NCBI GenBank assembly: GCA_001600355.1
Contig: BCJU01000001.1
Coordinates: forward strand, 1,323,178 to 1,387,177
Reading direction: 5' to 3'
Length of the DNA: 64,000 nt
DNA from: Meira nashicola
Lineage: Eukaryota; Basidiomycota; Exobasidiomycetes; Exobasidiales; Brachybasidiaceae
The notes under the pieces are model-generated. The model had not been told where the DNA came from. It worked only from the letters and a program-made list of their open reading frames with translations, and did no database searches. Shown here in pieces: positions 29,443 to 39,382 of this stretch (within the stretch, counting starts at the first letter, position 1; each line of letters opens with the position of its first letter). The position numbers and the translations under genes are program-made.

Positions 29443-30900
29443 ATGTCAAGTAACGTAACTTTGGCTTCTACTAATCACAGTCGAGACGACTTGGAAAAAG
29501 TCAAGATGGCCGAACGATCTTCAGAAGTTCAAAGTAGTAATCATGAAGAGGAAGAGTTGGATAGGGATCATATTCAAGATCCAAACCTAATAGATGATGA
29601 CGAAGAAGAAAGACCACAAAATATAGAATCAGAAAAAACCATCAAGACTGGTAAAAGAACAAGTAAATGGGAAGCATCAGGAGTTGTTCTAGGTGTATTT
29701 TTAGCAAACTTTATTTCAGTTGGAACAGCAAATACAGTTGGAGTTATTCTACACGGAGAAGAAACTGATCCATCTTCACCTTTCTTAGGTGTAAGTTCAT
29801 TTAAAATGGGTTTCGCAGTTGGAACTTCTGTAGGTTTCAGTTTTTGTATTGGACCTTTTTCAAACTTTTTAATTACACGTTTTGGTATTCGTGCACCTAT
29901 CGCACTTGGCGTTCTCTTGATGACTTTTGCCTTACAAATGGCAAGTTTAGCCGATCAATTTTGGCAACTTTTATTAAGTCAAGGTATTTTATGGGGTATA
30001 GGTTCAAGTTTATGCTTCGTTCCTGCAATAGGATTGCCAAGTCAATGGTTCAGTAAAAGACGTGGAATTGCAACCGGAATTGCAAGTTCAGGTGCTCCTG
30101 TTGGTGCAATGATTTTATCTCCCGTTTTTCAAACTGTTATTGATAAATTAGGCGTTAGGTGGGCATTACGTATTTTAGGTTTTATTCTTTTAGGTTTAGG
30201 AACGATAACTGTACTTCTTGTTCATCCTAAAAGAAGAGCAAATGGATCAATCTTAATTTCAAAATATAAAGTATTTGATTTGCAAATCGTTCTCACACGT
30301 GGATATGCAATTTATATGGCATTCGCTTTTATACAAACATTCGGATATGCAACTCCAATTTTATTGATACCCTCTTATGCAAGTGCTATTGGTTTAACTG
30401 CTAAACAAGGTGCAAATGTCGTCGTAATTCTAAACGCAGGTAACTTTATCGGTCGTGTAAGTGCAGGTCAATTTGGTGATCGTTTTGGTGCTTTAAACGT
30501 TTTATCAATTTATACTTTTTTCGCTGGTTTAGTTTGCGTTGTTGGTTGGTATTTTACACGTACTTTTGCAGGTTTATCAGCTTTCGCTTTCTTTTGGGGT
30601 TTAGGAGCCGGTGGTTATTGGGCTTTAACTGTACCTTGTACTGCACGTATTGTTGGTTTACCAAGATTAGGTTCTGCAGTTTCAATTAACTTTTTAATGA
30701 ACTTTTTACCGCCAATCTTTGCAAGTTCTATAGGTACAGCTTTTATTCAACATACATCAAAAATGCTTAATATAAGTGTTCATGATCCAATCGCTTATCG
30801 TTATTTAATCGTTTGGTCAGGATTGGTTTATATGGTACCTGCCTTAATGTTGGTTGTTGTTCGTTTTATGTTGGAACCAAAATTGATCAAAAAAGTTTAA
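29443..30900 (+). CDS. MFS monocarboxylate-type (MCT) transporter
   Basis: A 485-aa single-exon protein. About 85 acidic N-terminal cytosolic residues precede 12 hydrophobic segments. The start of the first helix (WEASGVVLGVFLANFISVG) and the QWFSKRRGIATGIASSG motif after helix 4 are diagnostic of fungal MCT-family carriers, as is GRVSAGQFGDRFGALN in the second half. The family moves monocarboxylates, riboflavin or related small acids. The substrate cannot be read. The strong TATA box suggests inducible expression. Confidence 0.87.
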   Translation: MSSNVTLASTNHSRDDLEKVKMAERSSEVQSSNHEEEELDRDHIQDPNLIDDDEEERPQNIESEKTIKTGKRTSKWEASGVVLGVFLANFISVGTANTVGVILHGEETDPSSPFLGVSSFKMGFAVGTSVGFSFCIGPFSNFLITRFGIRAPIALGVLLMTFALQMASLADQFWQLLLSQGILWGIGSSLCFVPAIGLPSQWFSKRRGIATGIASSGAPVGAMILSPVFQTVIDKLGVRWALRILGFILLGLGTITVLLVHPKRRANGSILISKYKVFDLQIVLTRGYAIYMAFAFIQTFGYATPILLIPSYASAIGLTAKQGANVVVILNAGNFIGRVSAGQFGDRFGALNVLSIYTFFAGLVCVVGWYFTRTFAGLSAFAFFWGLGAGGYWALTVPCTARIVGLPRLGSAVSINFLMNFLPPIFASSIGTAFIQHTSKMLNISVHDPIAYRYLIVWSGLVYMVPALMLVVVRFMLEPKLIKKV

Positions 30901-31593
30901 AATTAACACACGTTTATATTAATAAGAACATAGAACTGTATATTACATACTTTATATAATTTACGAATGATGGATAATACTGATGATCACTTATAAAACA
31001 ATCCGGCTCAAATCAATCTTACACCCGCCAAAATCAGCTAAAGAAAGAAAAGGCAAGTCAAGCGTGCGTGACAGGAGGTGAAACAGAGTGTACGGCACAT
31101 ACATAAACAAATGCTGCTACTGATGTGGGGCCCAGAAGATTCTTGAAAGACTGACTGACGTTCTGCTCATGTGGGGTAGCATGGAGCGCGTTCCCGCTTA
31201 AAATGAAAGAAAAATAAATAAATAAAATCTTTCCAATTATTCCGCACATAGAAACACTACCACAGACGACCCGCAAATTGAATCCCCGTATGGATGAAAA
31301 TTAAAAGGAAGGATTTTGACTGGTTTAGTACAGTGTTACATACTGAAGACCCGCTTCTGGTACATACATACGTACAAACATACGTATGTTCGATAGTGAC
31401 ACCGCTTTCTCTTTCTTGATTTGCAATCTCCATCATTACCATCAAAGTCGACTTGACCGACAAAAATACACGCATACACGCAGTTGAGATCATCGCTGTC
31501 AAACAGAAGTTTCTTGATACACTTCCAGCGTAAAGTTCGCCCTCGCACTCGCCTCCCTCTCGTTCGTTTATACCCTTCCATACATTCTTCACA
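30901..31593. other. Intergenic, promoter of GPI-protein gene
   Basis: No gene. Holds a 12-bp palindrome ACATACGTATGT near 31378-31389 within a GTACATACATACGTAC-like repeat stretch. Confidence 0.4.
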
Positions 31594-32133
31594 ATGGCAC
31601 GGACAACATACCTATTCGCTTTAACTCTATTACTCTTGATCAATTTAGTACGATCAGAAGAAGAACAAGCAGCCGTAACGCCAAAAGTAGTTGCATTTCC
31701 AGCCGTTCAAACAAGTGTAACTTCAACCGCATTTAATCCTGCAATTCAAAATGCAGGTGGAACGACAAATTCAGCAGGAACTTTTGACGTTCAATCTTTA
31801 GCACGTTCAAGTTCTTTTGCTGGAGCAGGTGATATTCCAAAAACTACTTCTTTTGTTATTAATTCTGCAAGTTTTGCTGCTAGTCCTTCACTCGTAACAC
31901 CAGGTTATCTTACCGAAACTGGAGCTCCTTCTTCTGTTGGACAACAAAATGGCGCTCAAAATTCTGCTACAAAATCAAGTGTTTCTTTATTGAGTAGTAA
32001 TGCAACTGTAAAAGCAGTTTCTTCAGATGGTGCATTTGGTATGCAAACATACACTCCTACATTCTCAAGCTCATTGGGAACTTATTTGATTTCAATTTCT
32101 GCAATCGTTTTTGCTGCCATTTTTGCACTTTGA
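31594..32133 (+). CDS. Small GPI-anchored cell-surface protein
   Basis: A 179-aa single-exon ORF. A signal peptide (MARTTYLFALTLLLLINLVRS) precedes a Ser/Thr/Ala-rich, cysteine-free body. The C-terminus is a hydrophobic tail (YLISISAIVFAAIFAL) after a Ser-rich spacer, fitting a GPI-anchor signal. Ser/Thr richness predicts O-mannosylation and a wall location. No catalytic domain. A short SVTSTAFNP segment at about residue 40 resembles TVTSTAFHP near the C-terminus of the GH79 protein. Confidence 0.72.
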   Translation: MARTTYLFALTLLLLINLVRSEEEQAAVTPKVVAFPAVQTSVTSTAFNPAIQNAGGTTNSAGTFDVQSLARSSSFAGAGDIPKTTSFVINSASFAASPSLVTPGYLTETGAPSSVGQQNGAQNSATKSSVSLLSSNATVKAVSSDGAFGMQTYTPTFSSSLGTYLISISAIVFAAIFAL

Positions 32134-32366
32134 GTAAAAAAGATGTTCTGGAAAGGACAATTATTATGTATACCGAATGCACACAAAACTCAAAAGAGCA
32201 TCTATTCCAACTTTGAATGTGTGCAATTTCAACTTTGCGCTTTCACAAAACATCACATCGATTCGCTTCTTATTTTCAATCTGTTTCATTGTACTGTTTT
32301 CTTTTTTTCGTTATGCTCATGCTAATTTCATGTTCTTTACAGGAACGTTTTATTTATCTAATTTTA

Positions 32367-33314
32367 TTAATAAGGTACTTTATCACCTTTATAATCCCAG
32401 ATCGAACCAGATTGTTCTTGTTTAAGTTGTGCAATGACTTGTGTTAAATTAGCAGCTGCTTCATCAGCTTCAAATTCGCCACGAGCCCAACGTTGTTCAT
32501 CTGTTTCTTTTTCGTTTGATTGTGGCTGTTTCTTTCCACCCGGTCCACCTGTAAATGCTTCTGAAAGGGAAGTTCGAACGGTTCCAGGATGTAAGCCAAC
32601 ACATAAAGCAGGAGTCTTTTTCATAAAGAATTCATGTGCTAAAGATCTTGTGATTTGATTTTGTGCTGCTTTTGAAGATCTATAACTGTACCAACCTCCT
32701 TTTTCGTTATCGGCTATACTGCCAACACGAGCGCTCATATTAGCAACAACACCAAGGTTATGAGGTAAAAGACCATGAGAAAGATCATCTTCGCCGTTTG
32801 CTTGAAGTTTTTTAGCGAATAAAGGAATAAAGTGTTTTGAAGTTAAAAGAGGAGCAAAAGTGTTTATTTGAAATTGTTCCAACATTTCTTCATATTCAAC
32901 TTGACCAATATTCTTTTCAACATTTAAAACACCTGCAACGTTGAATAAAAATCGTAAAGAATCATTTCCAAACTTTTTACGAATATCTTCACTTGCACTT
33001 TTAATACTATCTTCCTTTTTTATATCAATATCAATCGTTGTTAATCTTGAACTATCTAAATGACTTAATTCGGAAGCATCAATTTGTTGAGCATGAGGTT
33101 TTGCAGCATCACCATTTCCACCTTTCTTTTCTTTATCAAATAAAACTTTTAAAGGTGAAGAAGAAGAAGTATTTAAAATATTCTTTCTTGCTTGATCTGC
33201 ATTTCTTGAAAGAGCAACTAATTGTAAATTTGTTTGAGAAAGGTAAATTCTAGCCAATTCTAATCCGATACCTTTTGATGCTCCAACAATAACTGCAACG
33301 TTTCCAGGAGCCAT
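32367..33314 (-). CDS. Short-chain dehydrogenase/reductase
   Basis: A 315-aa SDR with the cofactor motif VGASKGIG at residues ~10-17, the NVAG structural motif (FLFNVAGVLN) and the active-site YSYRSSK, with a serine about 13 residues earlier in the NMSARVGS strand. A Lys/Ser-rich insert near residues 50-75 lengthens the loop after the second strand. The similarity is to the C-factor-like/carbonyl-reductase-type fungal SDRs. The substrate is not evident. The N-terminal Met at 33314 leads straight into the first beta strand. Confidence 0.87.
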   Translation of the reverse strand: MAPGNVAVIVGASKGIGLELARIYLSQTNLQLVALSRNADQARKNILNTSSSSPLKVLFDKEKKGGNGDAAKPHAQQIDASELSHLDSSRLTTIDIDIKKEDSIKSASEDIRKKFGNDSLRFLFNVAGVLNVEKNIGQVEYEEMLEQFQINTFAPLLTSKHFIPLFAKKLQANGEDDLSHGLLPHNLGVVANMSARVGSIADNEKGGWYSYRSSKAAQNQITRSLAHEFFMKKTPALCVGLHPGTVRTSLSEAFTGGPGGKKQPQSNEKETDEQRWARGEFEADEAAANLTQVIAQLKQEQSGSIWDYKGDKVPY

Positions 33315-33873
33315 TTTTGATAAATGATTGAATGTGATTGAAGATAAAGAAGAATGTTGTTGACTTATACTAAAATCTCTTGATAAAGTATCATCCCTTC
33401 CTCCTTCTTAATTTAGTGTTAATGGACCCTAACCATCCCAACATACATACTTCAAACAGCCTTTAGGTGCCTTTTAGAGAAATGCTTTGTCAGAAATGCA
33501 TGTACATCAGCGCGTAAAGTATAATCCTTGTGGAGGCTTGACCGCATGTGCACATCTGACGTTACATAATTATCACATACACAGCAGAGTAAATGCTATA
33601 TGTACCATAAATTGAACTATCTAACCATTTCACTCCAATGCAATGCAAGATCGAAAAAGACTTGAAAGTGTGTGAGAATTTCTGTTGTTTAAGGAGATAA
33701 GCATACATAGGTATTGCAAGTACAACGTTGTTCTTATTTGGCCCGCGTGTAATGAATTATCAATTAAGGTGTATCTAACCGCGCTAAAGATTAAGAAGAA
33801 ATAAAGCTTGGAAGCAAATGTCAAAGATGCAATCTGAACTTTAAAAACTACACACTCGCTCGCCCGCCAGACT
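33315..33873. other. Divergent intergenic region, SDR / ureD
   Basis: 559 bp, no gene seen. Short polypyrimidine leader (CTCGCTCGCCCGCC) directly before the UreD start. Confidence 0.4.
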
Positions 33874-34992
33874 ATGTCTAATCTTGTTGAATCTGTAAAC
33901 ATTCAAGATTCAACTCCATTTCGATTTGAAAGATTCACTGGAACAGGATTGGCAATCGTACGTAAACATGGTGGAAATGATGACAATAGAAATGAAGATG
34001 CTATAGCTGGATTCACCCATTTAGCTTTCACTTTTCCACTCAAACTTATCTCACCTAGATCTGCTTCAAGAGATGCAATCACAAGGATTGCAAAGAGGGC
34101 AACAAATGTTCAGAAGAACATCATCAAACCTGTTGCTGCTTTGTACGTAGTCGGTTACGGAGGAGGCTTGGTCAGTGGTGATGCAGTTTTGATCGATATG
34201 GATGTGGGGGAAGGATGTACGTTGCTTTTGCTCACCCAAGGTAGTACAAAAGTATACAAGATGCGTGGAAAGCAACTTGCCAATTACAACACTAAGTTAT
34301 CCGAATCAGATTCTCTAACGACCAGTCAAACATTTCGATCGATCATTCGTGCAAATGCTACAATGGTAGTCTTGCCAGATCCGGTTACATGTTATACTAG
34401 TGCAAGATATAAGCAAATACAACAATTTGATCTAAGAGATGCGCATTCATCCTCTCTCATTTTATTGGATTGGTTCACGCCTGGTAGAGTTCATTTGATG
34501 GAACGAAATGGTCATCTCGCCAATAGTGAAAGATGGGCATTTGCTTCCTATCATAGCAGAAATGAAGTTCGAATCGCAGGAGAAATTTTGGTTCGTGATG
34601 TTTTAGAGCTTCAAAATGAGCAAGACGAGCAGGGTTATCAGATTGGCAACAGCATCGCACAAAAGTGTGAGCCATACACTTGCTTTGCTATGCTTGTATT
34701 GTATGGAAAAGACGTACAAGCAATCGTTCAAACGCTCAAAGAGGAATTTCATTCCATACAGCAACACAATCGTTCAAGAGCATCAACAACTACAAACGCA
34801 CAACAACAAGAAGTACTTTGGAGTTGTAGCGCAATAACAAAAGCTGGCGAGGATGAACAAGCTTACACTGGCGGTTTGATCGTTCGAGTTGCCGGTCTTA
34901 CAACGGAGGCAGTCCGATACTGGTTGCGGATACGTCTAGATCAAGCAAAAGATGTAATCGGAGATGATCTATTCAGACAGGCTCTAGGATGA
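33874..34992 (+). CDS. ureD: Urease accessory protein UreD/UreH
   Basis: A 372-aa single-exon protein with the UreD beta-helical signature GYGGGLVSGDAVLIDMDVGEG, followed by TQGSTKVYK, LPDPVTCYTSARY and LLDWFTPGR. UreD, with UreF and UreG, delivers nickel to apo-urease, so the organism probably uses urea. Length is in the family's fungal range. No other urease gene is in the window, as is normal for unlinked fungal urease genes. Two Gln/Asn/Ser-rich loops (near residues 300-315) are variable. Confidence 0.93.
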   Translation: MSNLVESVNIQDSTPFRFERFTGTGLAIVRKHGGNDDNRNEDAIAGFTHLAFTFPLKLISPRSASRDAITRIAKRATNVQKNIIKPVAALYVVGYGGGLVSGDAVLIDMDVGEGCTLLLLTQGSTKVYKMRGKQLANYNTKLSESDSLTTSQTFRSIIRANATMVVLPDPVTCYTSARYKQIQQFDLRDAHSSSLILLDWFTPGRVHLMERNGHLANSERWAFASYHSRNEVRIAGEILVRDVLELQNEQDEQGYQIGNSIAQKCEPYTCFAMLVLYGKDVQAIVQTLKEEFHSIQQHNRSRASTTTNAQQQEVLWSCSAITKAGEDEQAYTGGLIVRVAGLTTEAVRYWLRIRLDQAKDVIGDDLFRQALG

Positions 34993-35136
34993 TTTTGGTT
35001 TAGCTTATTATACCCAAAGATAAAGATAATATATGCGAGCATTTGTATTATACTTCAATTGAATGAGATGCTTCTTTTTGTACATTGAATAGGTGATACA
35101 CTTTTTGCTAGAAATTTGAGTGCGTCGATTCTTCTC

Positions 35137-35715
35137 TCATCGTTGTTGTCGCGTTTGTACTCGTGGATCACCACGATCGGCACGTTTTTGCAATTTTGCC
35201 TGACGCTTACTCTGAGCTGGTTGTTGATCGGCGGTTGCTTGATTGGCTTGAGGGGATTGGGATTGTGCGGAAGATCCTGTGAAGATTGAGAAAAGACTAC
35301 GAACTGGATCCCTTCCTCCCAATACAAACGGAACGATAAGTTTGTTATAGCCGAAATAGGTTGCATAAAGTGGAATGACGAGATAAGTATACCAGAATTT
35401 GTTCGAGATTAAAGCAGTAGTAACATGTGTGAACCAAGTAACGTAAATTATATCAAACATATATGCCGTAAGACCATGTCGACCCAAATCATCACCTTGA
35501 CTTGCCATACTTCGAAGTGTTAATCCCAAAGCAACAGCAATGATTTCGGTTATAAGATACTTTATAATTGGCCAAAATAAAGATTTTGTTTTATTACGAA
35601 ATGGACCAAAAATGAAAAATAGATGAAGCGTATTTGTGATCAAGAAGCCGTACGTAAGAATACGTACCATCATTGCATTTTGCGCTGCTTGCTTTTTTGA
35701 TGCAGCTTTTGCCAT
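35137..35715 (-). CDS. SND2: SND2/TMEM208 ER-targeting protein (DUF788)
   Basis: A 192-aa protein. A basic N-terminus (MAKAASKKQAAQNAMMVRIL) is followed by four hydrophobic segments in the TMEM208 arrangement, and a Gln/Arg-rich basic cytosolic tail. The pattern and length match TMEM208/yeast Snd2 (Env10), a component of the SRP-independent route to the ER membrane. The family assignment rests on overall pattern and the KKQAA start. The gene is convergent with ureD. Confidence 0.75.
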   Translation of the reverse strand: MAKAASKKQAAQNAMMVRILTYGFLITNTLHLFFIFGPFRNKTKSLFWPIIKYLITEIIAVALGLTLRSMASQGDDLGRHGLTAYMFDIIYVTWFTHVTTALISNKFWYTYLVIPLYATYFGYNKLIVPFVLGGRDPVRSLFSIFTGSSAQSQSPQANQATADQQPAQSKRQAKLQKRADRGDPRVQTRQQR

Positions 35716-36140
35716 CTTGATAAATGTTGCTTTCTTTGAATGTTGTTGTGATGGTGGTAGAATTGCGGATCAAATCTTCTCGTGTCACTTTCCTCCTCCC
35801 GCCCCTTCTCTGTGATTTTGTTTGCTTTGTGTGTAAATTGCCTTTTGCACCGAATTGGTGCTTGTAGTCTATGTGTTCTGCTTTGGGCGCTGCGCCCGCG
35901 TACCAACAATCCAAGCCTGCGCCGGCATTCATCGTTTAATTATCTTGCAGCGTTCTGCAAGCAAAATGAAAAAAACCGTAGAGATTATACATAGACTATG
36001 CACTAAAACTCTATCATTCCTGCAGGAGTCGGATTGAAAAGCCCGTGTGTTACTTTTTTTTTCATTTAAAATTCATTTAATATAATTCATTATAGAAACC
36101 TCCTAACCATCACCACAGATCACATACAAAGGCAAAAGCA
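35716..36140. other. Divergent promoter region, SND2 / YTP1
   Basis: 425 bp, no gene supported. An AT-rich TTTAAAATTCATTTAATAT stretch lies about 70-80 nt before the YTP1 ATG and may serve as core promoter. Confidence 0.4.
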
Positions 36141-37742
36141 ATGACATTCAAGTCGCCTTTACTGGCTATCTTGCTATTTGCCTTTACGGGTATAGCATTA
36201 GCCCATGAACATCATCAACATGGACCGGCGGATGAATCTGTACCGATTGATTCGATCTTATGGATGCATATTGGAGTTCAATTTATTGCTTGGATGTTCT
36301 TATTCCCTCTTGCAATGATGCTTGGATTAACACGTCATAGATTTCATGTGCCCGTTGCAATCTTGGCTCTTTTGATGACATCTTCTGGTTATGTTTTAGG
36401 ACATTCACATGGAGGACGCGCTTTTCCAAAAACGGCACATGGATCTGTAGCTAATATTTTGATCCCTTTGCTCGGTTTACAAGGAGGTTTAGGTGTTTAT
36501 TTAAAAGCACATTTGAAATGGAAAGGGGAGAGTAAAGTTCGACCTGTTGTCATTTTCGTTCATAGTCTTGTGGCCAAATTATTCGTCATTCTTGGTTGGG
36601 TGCAAATGTTATTAGGACTTATCACTTTGCGTTCTTGGTGTCGAGGAGGAGCAACAGGGCAATGTTTGGCTCATCATATTATGGGATCCGCTTTTATTGC
36701 TTATGGAATCATTTTGTTAATCATGTTGAAAATCGGTGTTGATTGGTTAAAACGTAGAAGTATGTCACAAGAAATGTTGGACAGTACAGTGATCTTTTTG
36801 TGGGGTTGCGTAAATGCTCTTACTGAACATCACGGTGGTCCATGGACACATAAAGATTTGCAACATACATTGATGGGTGTTTTATGGGTGTTTGGAGGAG
36901 CAGCAGGAATGTGGATCAGTCGAAAAGGAAAAAGAAGCGTAGTACCTGCAGTTGTGATTATCTTGACAGGATGGGCAATGAGCGGACATGCACAACAATT
37001 AATGATTTCAACAATGATTCATGCTTTATTTGGTTATACATTGATGGCAGCAGGAATTGCAAGAATTATTGAAGTATGCTTCTTGCTAGAAGATCGTCCA
37101 ACTGGACACATTGAAGAAGTTCAAGATGCAAGTACAACTAGAGCGCCACCATCTAATTCTACCGAAAGCTCACCTTGGTTCCCCATTCGCGCATTCCAAT
37201 ATTTACCAATTTGGCTTTTATTCGCTTCAGGAGCTCTTTTCATGAGCGCAACAGATGAAGAATTACGTTGGGCAGACAATCAAGGAGTTGATGCGATTAC
37301 GTGGGGATTGATTGATTTCAGTATTGCATTCTTTTTATTCTTTTGGGCAAATGTTTTGATTGACTTTTATGTCAGTCAAGGAGGTATGTATGGCTCAAGA
37401 ACACGGGCACAATCGGCAGGAGGAGCAGGTATTGCTTTGGAAAGACAAGCAGGATCAACAAATCAAAGTAGTAGCTTATATGCTCGACTCAGTCTAGGAG
37501 GCGATCATCATACTGGTAGCACAAATTCAAACGAAGAGAGAACGGCCATTGGAAGCAGTAGCGGAAGTACTGATTCGCTAGAAATGGAGAGAATCAAAAA
37601 TTCTAAACGGATACGTCAACTTCGCGAAAAGGAAGATAAAGCCGGACCCAATCATGTCTTATTCGATGGTGATGAAGAAGATGAAGAGGATGATGATCCT
37701 TTTGATGATGATCGAATTCAAGCTCGCAGAGCACGTTCTTGA
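36141..37742 (+). CDS. YTP1: Ytp1-like multi-pass membrane protein
   Basis: A 533-aa protein. A signal peptide ends near residue 21 (GIALAHEHHQHG), followed by a DUF2427-type cytochrome-b561-like N-terminal half with conserved histidines (MHIGVQFIAW, GHSHG, TAHG). The Ytp1 C-terminal half contains LTEHHGGPWTHKDLQHTLMG. About ten membrane segments in all, then a ~130-residue hydrophilic, Ser- and Asp/Glu-rich tail. Histidines spaced in helices suggest haem or metal binding, as in cytochrome b561 relatives, but yeast Ytp1 has no defined function. The start is the first ATG after an A-rich leader. Confidence 0.85.
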   Translation: MTFKSPLLAILLFAFTGIALAHEHHQHGPADESVPIDSILWMHIGVQFIAWMFLFPLAMMLGLTRHRFHVPVAILALLMTSSGYVLGHSHGGRAFPKTAHGSVANILIPLLGLQGGLGVYLKAHLKWKGESKVRPVVIFVHSLVAKLFVILGWVQMLLGLITLRSWCRGGATGQCLAHHIMGSAFIAYGIILLIMLKIGVDWLKRRSMSQEMLDSTVIFLWGCVNALTEHHGGPWTHKDLQHTLMGVLWVFGGAAGMWISRKGKRSVVPAVVIILTGWAMSGHAQQLMISTMIHALFGYTLMAAGIARIIEVCFLLEDRPTGHIEEVQDASTTRAPPSNSTESSPWFPIRAFQYLPIWLLFASGALFMSATDEELRWADNQGVDAITWGLIDFSIAFFLFFWANVLIDFYVSQGGMYGSRTRAQSAGGAGIALERQAGSTNQSSSLYARLSLGGDHHTGSTNSNEERTAIGSSSGSTDSLEMERIKNSKRIRQLREKEDKAGPNHVLFDGDEEDEEDDDPFDDDRIQARRARS

Positions 37743-37800
37743 TCTTAATTATTATACATGTATATATAGGGTGAAATAATGATTGATTTATATAATTTAC

Positions 37801-38961
37801 CTATGGCAAACAAGTACTTTCCTTTCGGCATCCCGTTGCAGATGCATAATCGGGCAATTGCAAAGCAGCCGTACAGAAATCTTGAGCGACAAGCATAATA
37901 GGTGATTCAAAAGTGAGGTTTGTTTCTTTGCCGTTTGTGTTTTTACAGGTAAAAGACACTTTAATAAAATGTGAAAATCTTATTTCATCATCTGTATTAA
38001 AAGGTGTTGAAGGATGCCATTCGGTAAGAGATTCTTTATGATTGATTGAATCGCTCTGTTTTGTTTCGGGAAACCAAGCTTTAATCTCGATTCGCTGCAT
38101 ATCTTCTGTCTGTGTTTCTACGAGAGTGGCTGATTTTGACATTGTAGAATCAGAGTTTATGCTATGTTGATCATCGAGAATAATATTTTCTTGACTTATC
38201 TTTTCTGACCGTATTGATGAAATATCTCCTATAGAACATTGCTTTTCCAATTTGTTTACTTTTTGCCCTCGAAACATAGAAGATTGTAAAAGTTCTACGT
38301 TCAAGTCAGTGATACTTATTTGCTCTCCTTGTATACGATGAAGTATCGAAAGATCTATGCATCCTCCATATCTTGAATTATTAGAATGTACGAGTAATTT
38401 TATATCTTCATCATTAGTCTGACTGTTGAGCAATCGATGAAAATTATTAAGGCCTTTATCACCTGCTAAAGATGGATGTACGTTTATAAGTAGCGGAATT
38501 GATTTTGTAAACATGAATGGAAATTTTAAGAAATTGCCTTTTGGACGTCCTCTTGTATGAAGTATTAATTCATATTCAACTTTTGATAATGAATGATTAT
38601 GCGTTGGAGGTAATGAATTTGGTAATTTGCTATCAAAACCAAAGATATGCCTTCCTTTTGAAAGTGTTTTTATATCATCAAGTTTAATTTCTTGCCCATT
38701 ATGAATATCTAATAATTTTATATCTTGTAAGAAAAACGTTTCAGGAAATTGTTTTGATGCATCATTCGATTCACATTCAAGTGCTTGAAGTGCATCTTTT
38801 GCTATTCGTTTTCTTCCTAAAATTCGAAATCGAAGATCTATTAACTCGCAAGAATTTTTTACTATAAATTCGATAAAACCTTTTACTCTGCTTCCACTTT
38901 CTTGAATTGATTCAGGGTAAAGTATAATTGAAGAGCTTGATGGCTGAATTGAAACTTCCAT
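37801..38961 (-). CDS. Alpha-arrestin-like protein
   Basis: A 386-aa protein with an arrestin N-lobe start (IILYPESIQESGSRVKGFIEF), the GRHIFGFDSKLPNSLPPTH strand-loop typical of arrestin N domains, and a beta-rich C-lobe ending in SPIMLVAQDF. Alpha-arrestins recruit Rsp5-type ubiquitin ligases to membrane transporters, usually through PPxY motifs. None is obvious here, so adaptor function is inferred only from fold. It is shorter than most fungal arrestins. The ATG at 38961 has a TATA box 51-58 nt upstream. Confidence 0.7.
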   Translation of the reverse strand: MEVSIQPSSSSIILYPESIQESGSRVKGFIEFIVKNSCELIDLRFRILGRKRIAKDALQALECESNDASKQFPETFFLQDIKLLDIHNGQEIKLDDIKTLSKGRHIFGFDSKLPNSLPPTHNHSLSKVEYELILHTRGRPKGNFLKFPFMFTKSIPLLINVHPSLAGDKGLNNFHRLLNSQTNDEDIKLLVHSNNSRYGGCIDLSILHRIQGEQISITDLNVELLQSSMFRGQKVNKLEKQCSIGDISSIRSEKISQENIILDDQHSINSDSTMSKSATLVETQTEDMQRIEIKAWFPETKQSDSINHKESLTEWHPSTPFNTDDEIRFSHFIKVSFTCKNTNGKETNLTFESPIMLVAQDFCTAALQLPDYASATGCRKESTCLP

Positions 38962-39382
38962 TTTTGATTGTGTTTGGCGTATATATTTTCAGAAAGGTCG
39001 TTCCATTGACGTATTTATACACATTTTGCTAAATTTCACATGACTCGAACAATTGTCAAATAAGAAAGAATAATATCTAATCCCCTGTCATACCTTGTTA
39101 GCGAAAAACGGAATTAAGAAAATAAATTAAGAGACGCCGACAATCAATCACGGAGGTCCGAAAAAGTGTTGAATTGCATAGAACAAAAAGAACGCGTAAA
39201 GTCCGAATTCAACATCGGCCGTATTGCAATTGCATTGTCTAGAGCATCTTCTGAATATGTAGTGCACTCAGCGCGTCGGAAATCGGATAAAAGAACAGAA
39301 TTTATTATTATTATTTTTATTTCATCGTTGTTAGCAAATCTTCTAGTGAACAAAACTTGTACACTTACCCATTCATCACGAT
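38962..39382. other. Divergent promoter region, arrestin / RRG9-RsfS gene
   Basis: 421 bp without a gene. The minus-strand TATAAATA at 39012-39019 belongs to the arrestin gene. Nothing specific is seen for the plus-strand gene. Confidence 0.5.
39012..39019 (-). promoter_or_regulatory. TATA box of arrestin gene
   Basis: TATAAATA on the minus strand, 51-58 nt upstream of the ATG at 38961. Confidence 0.55.
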
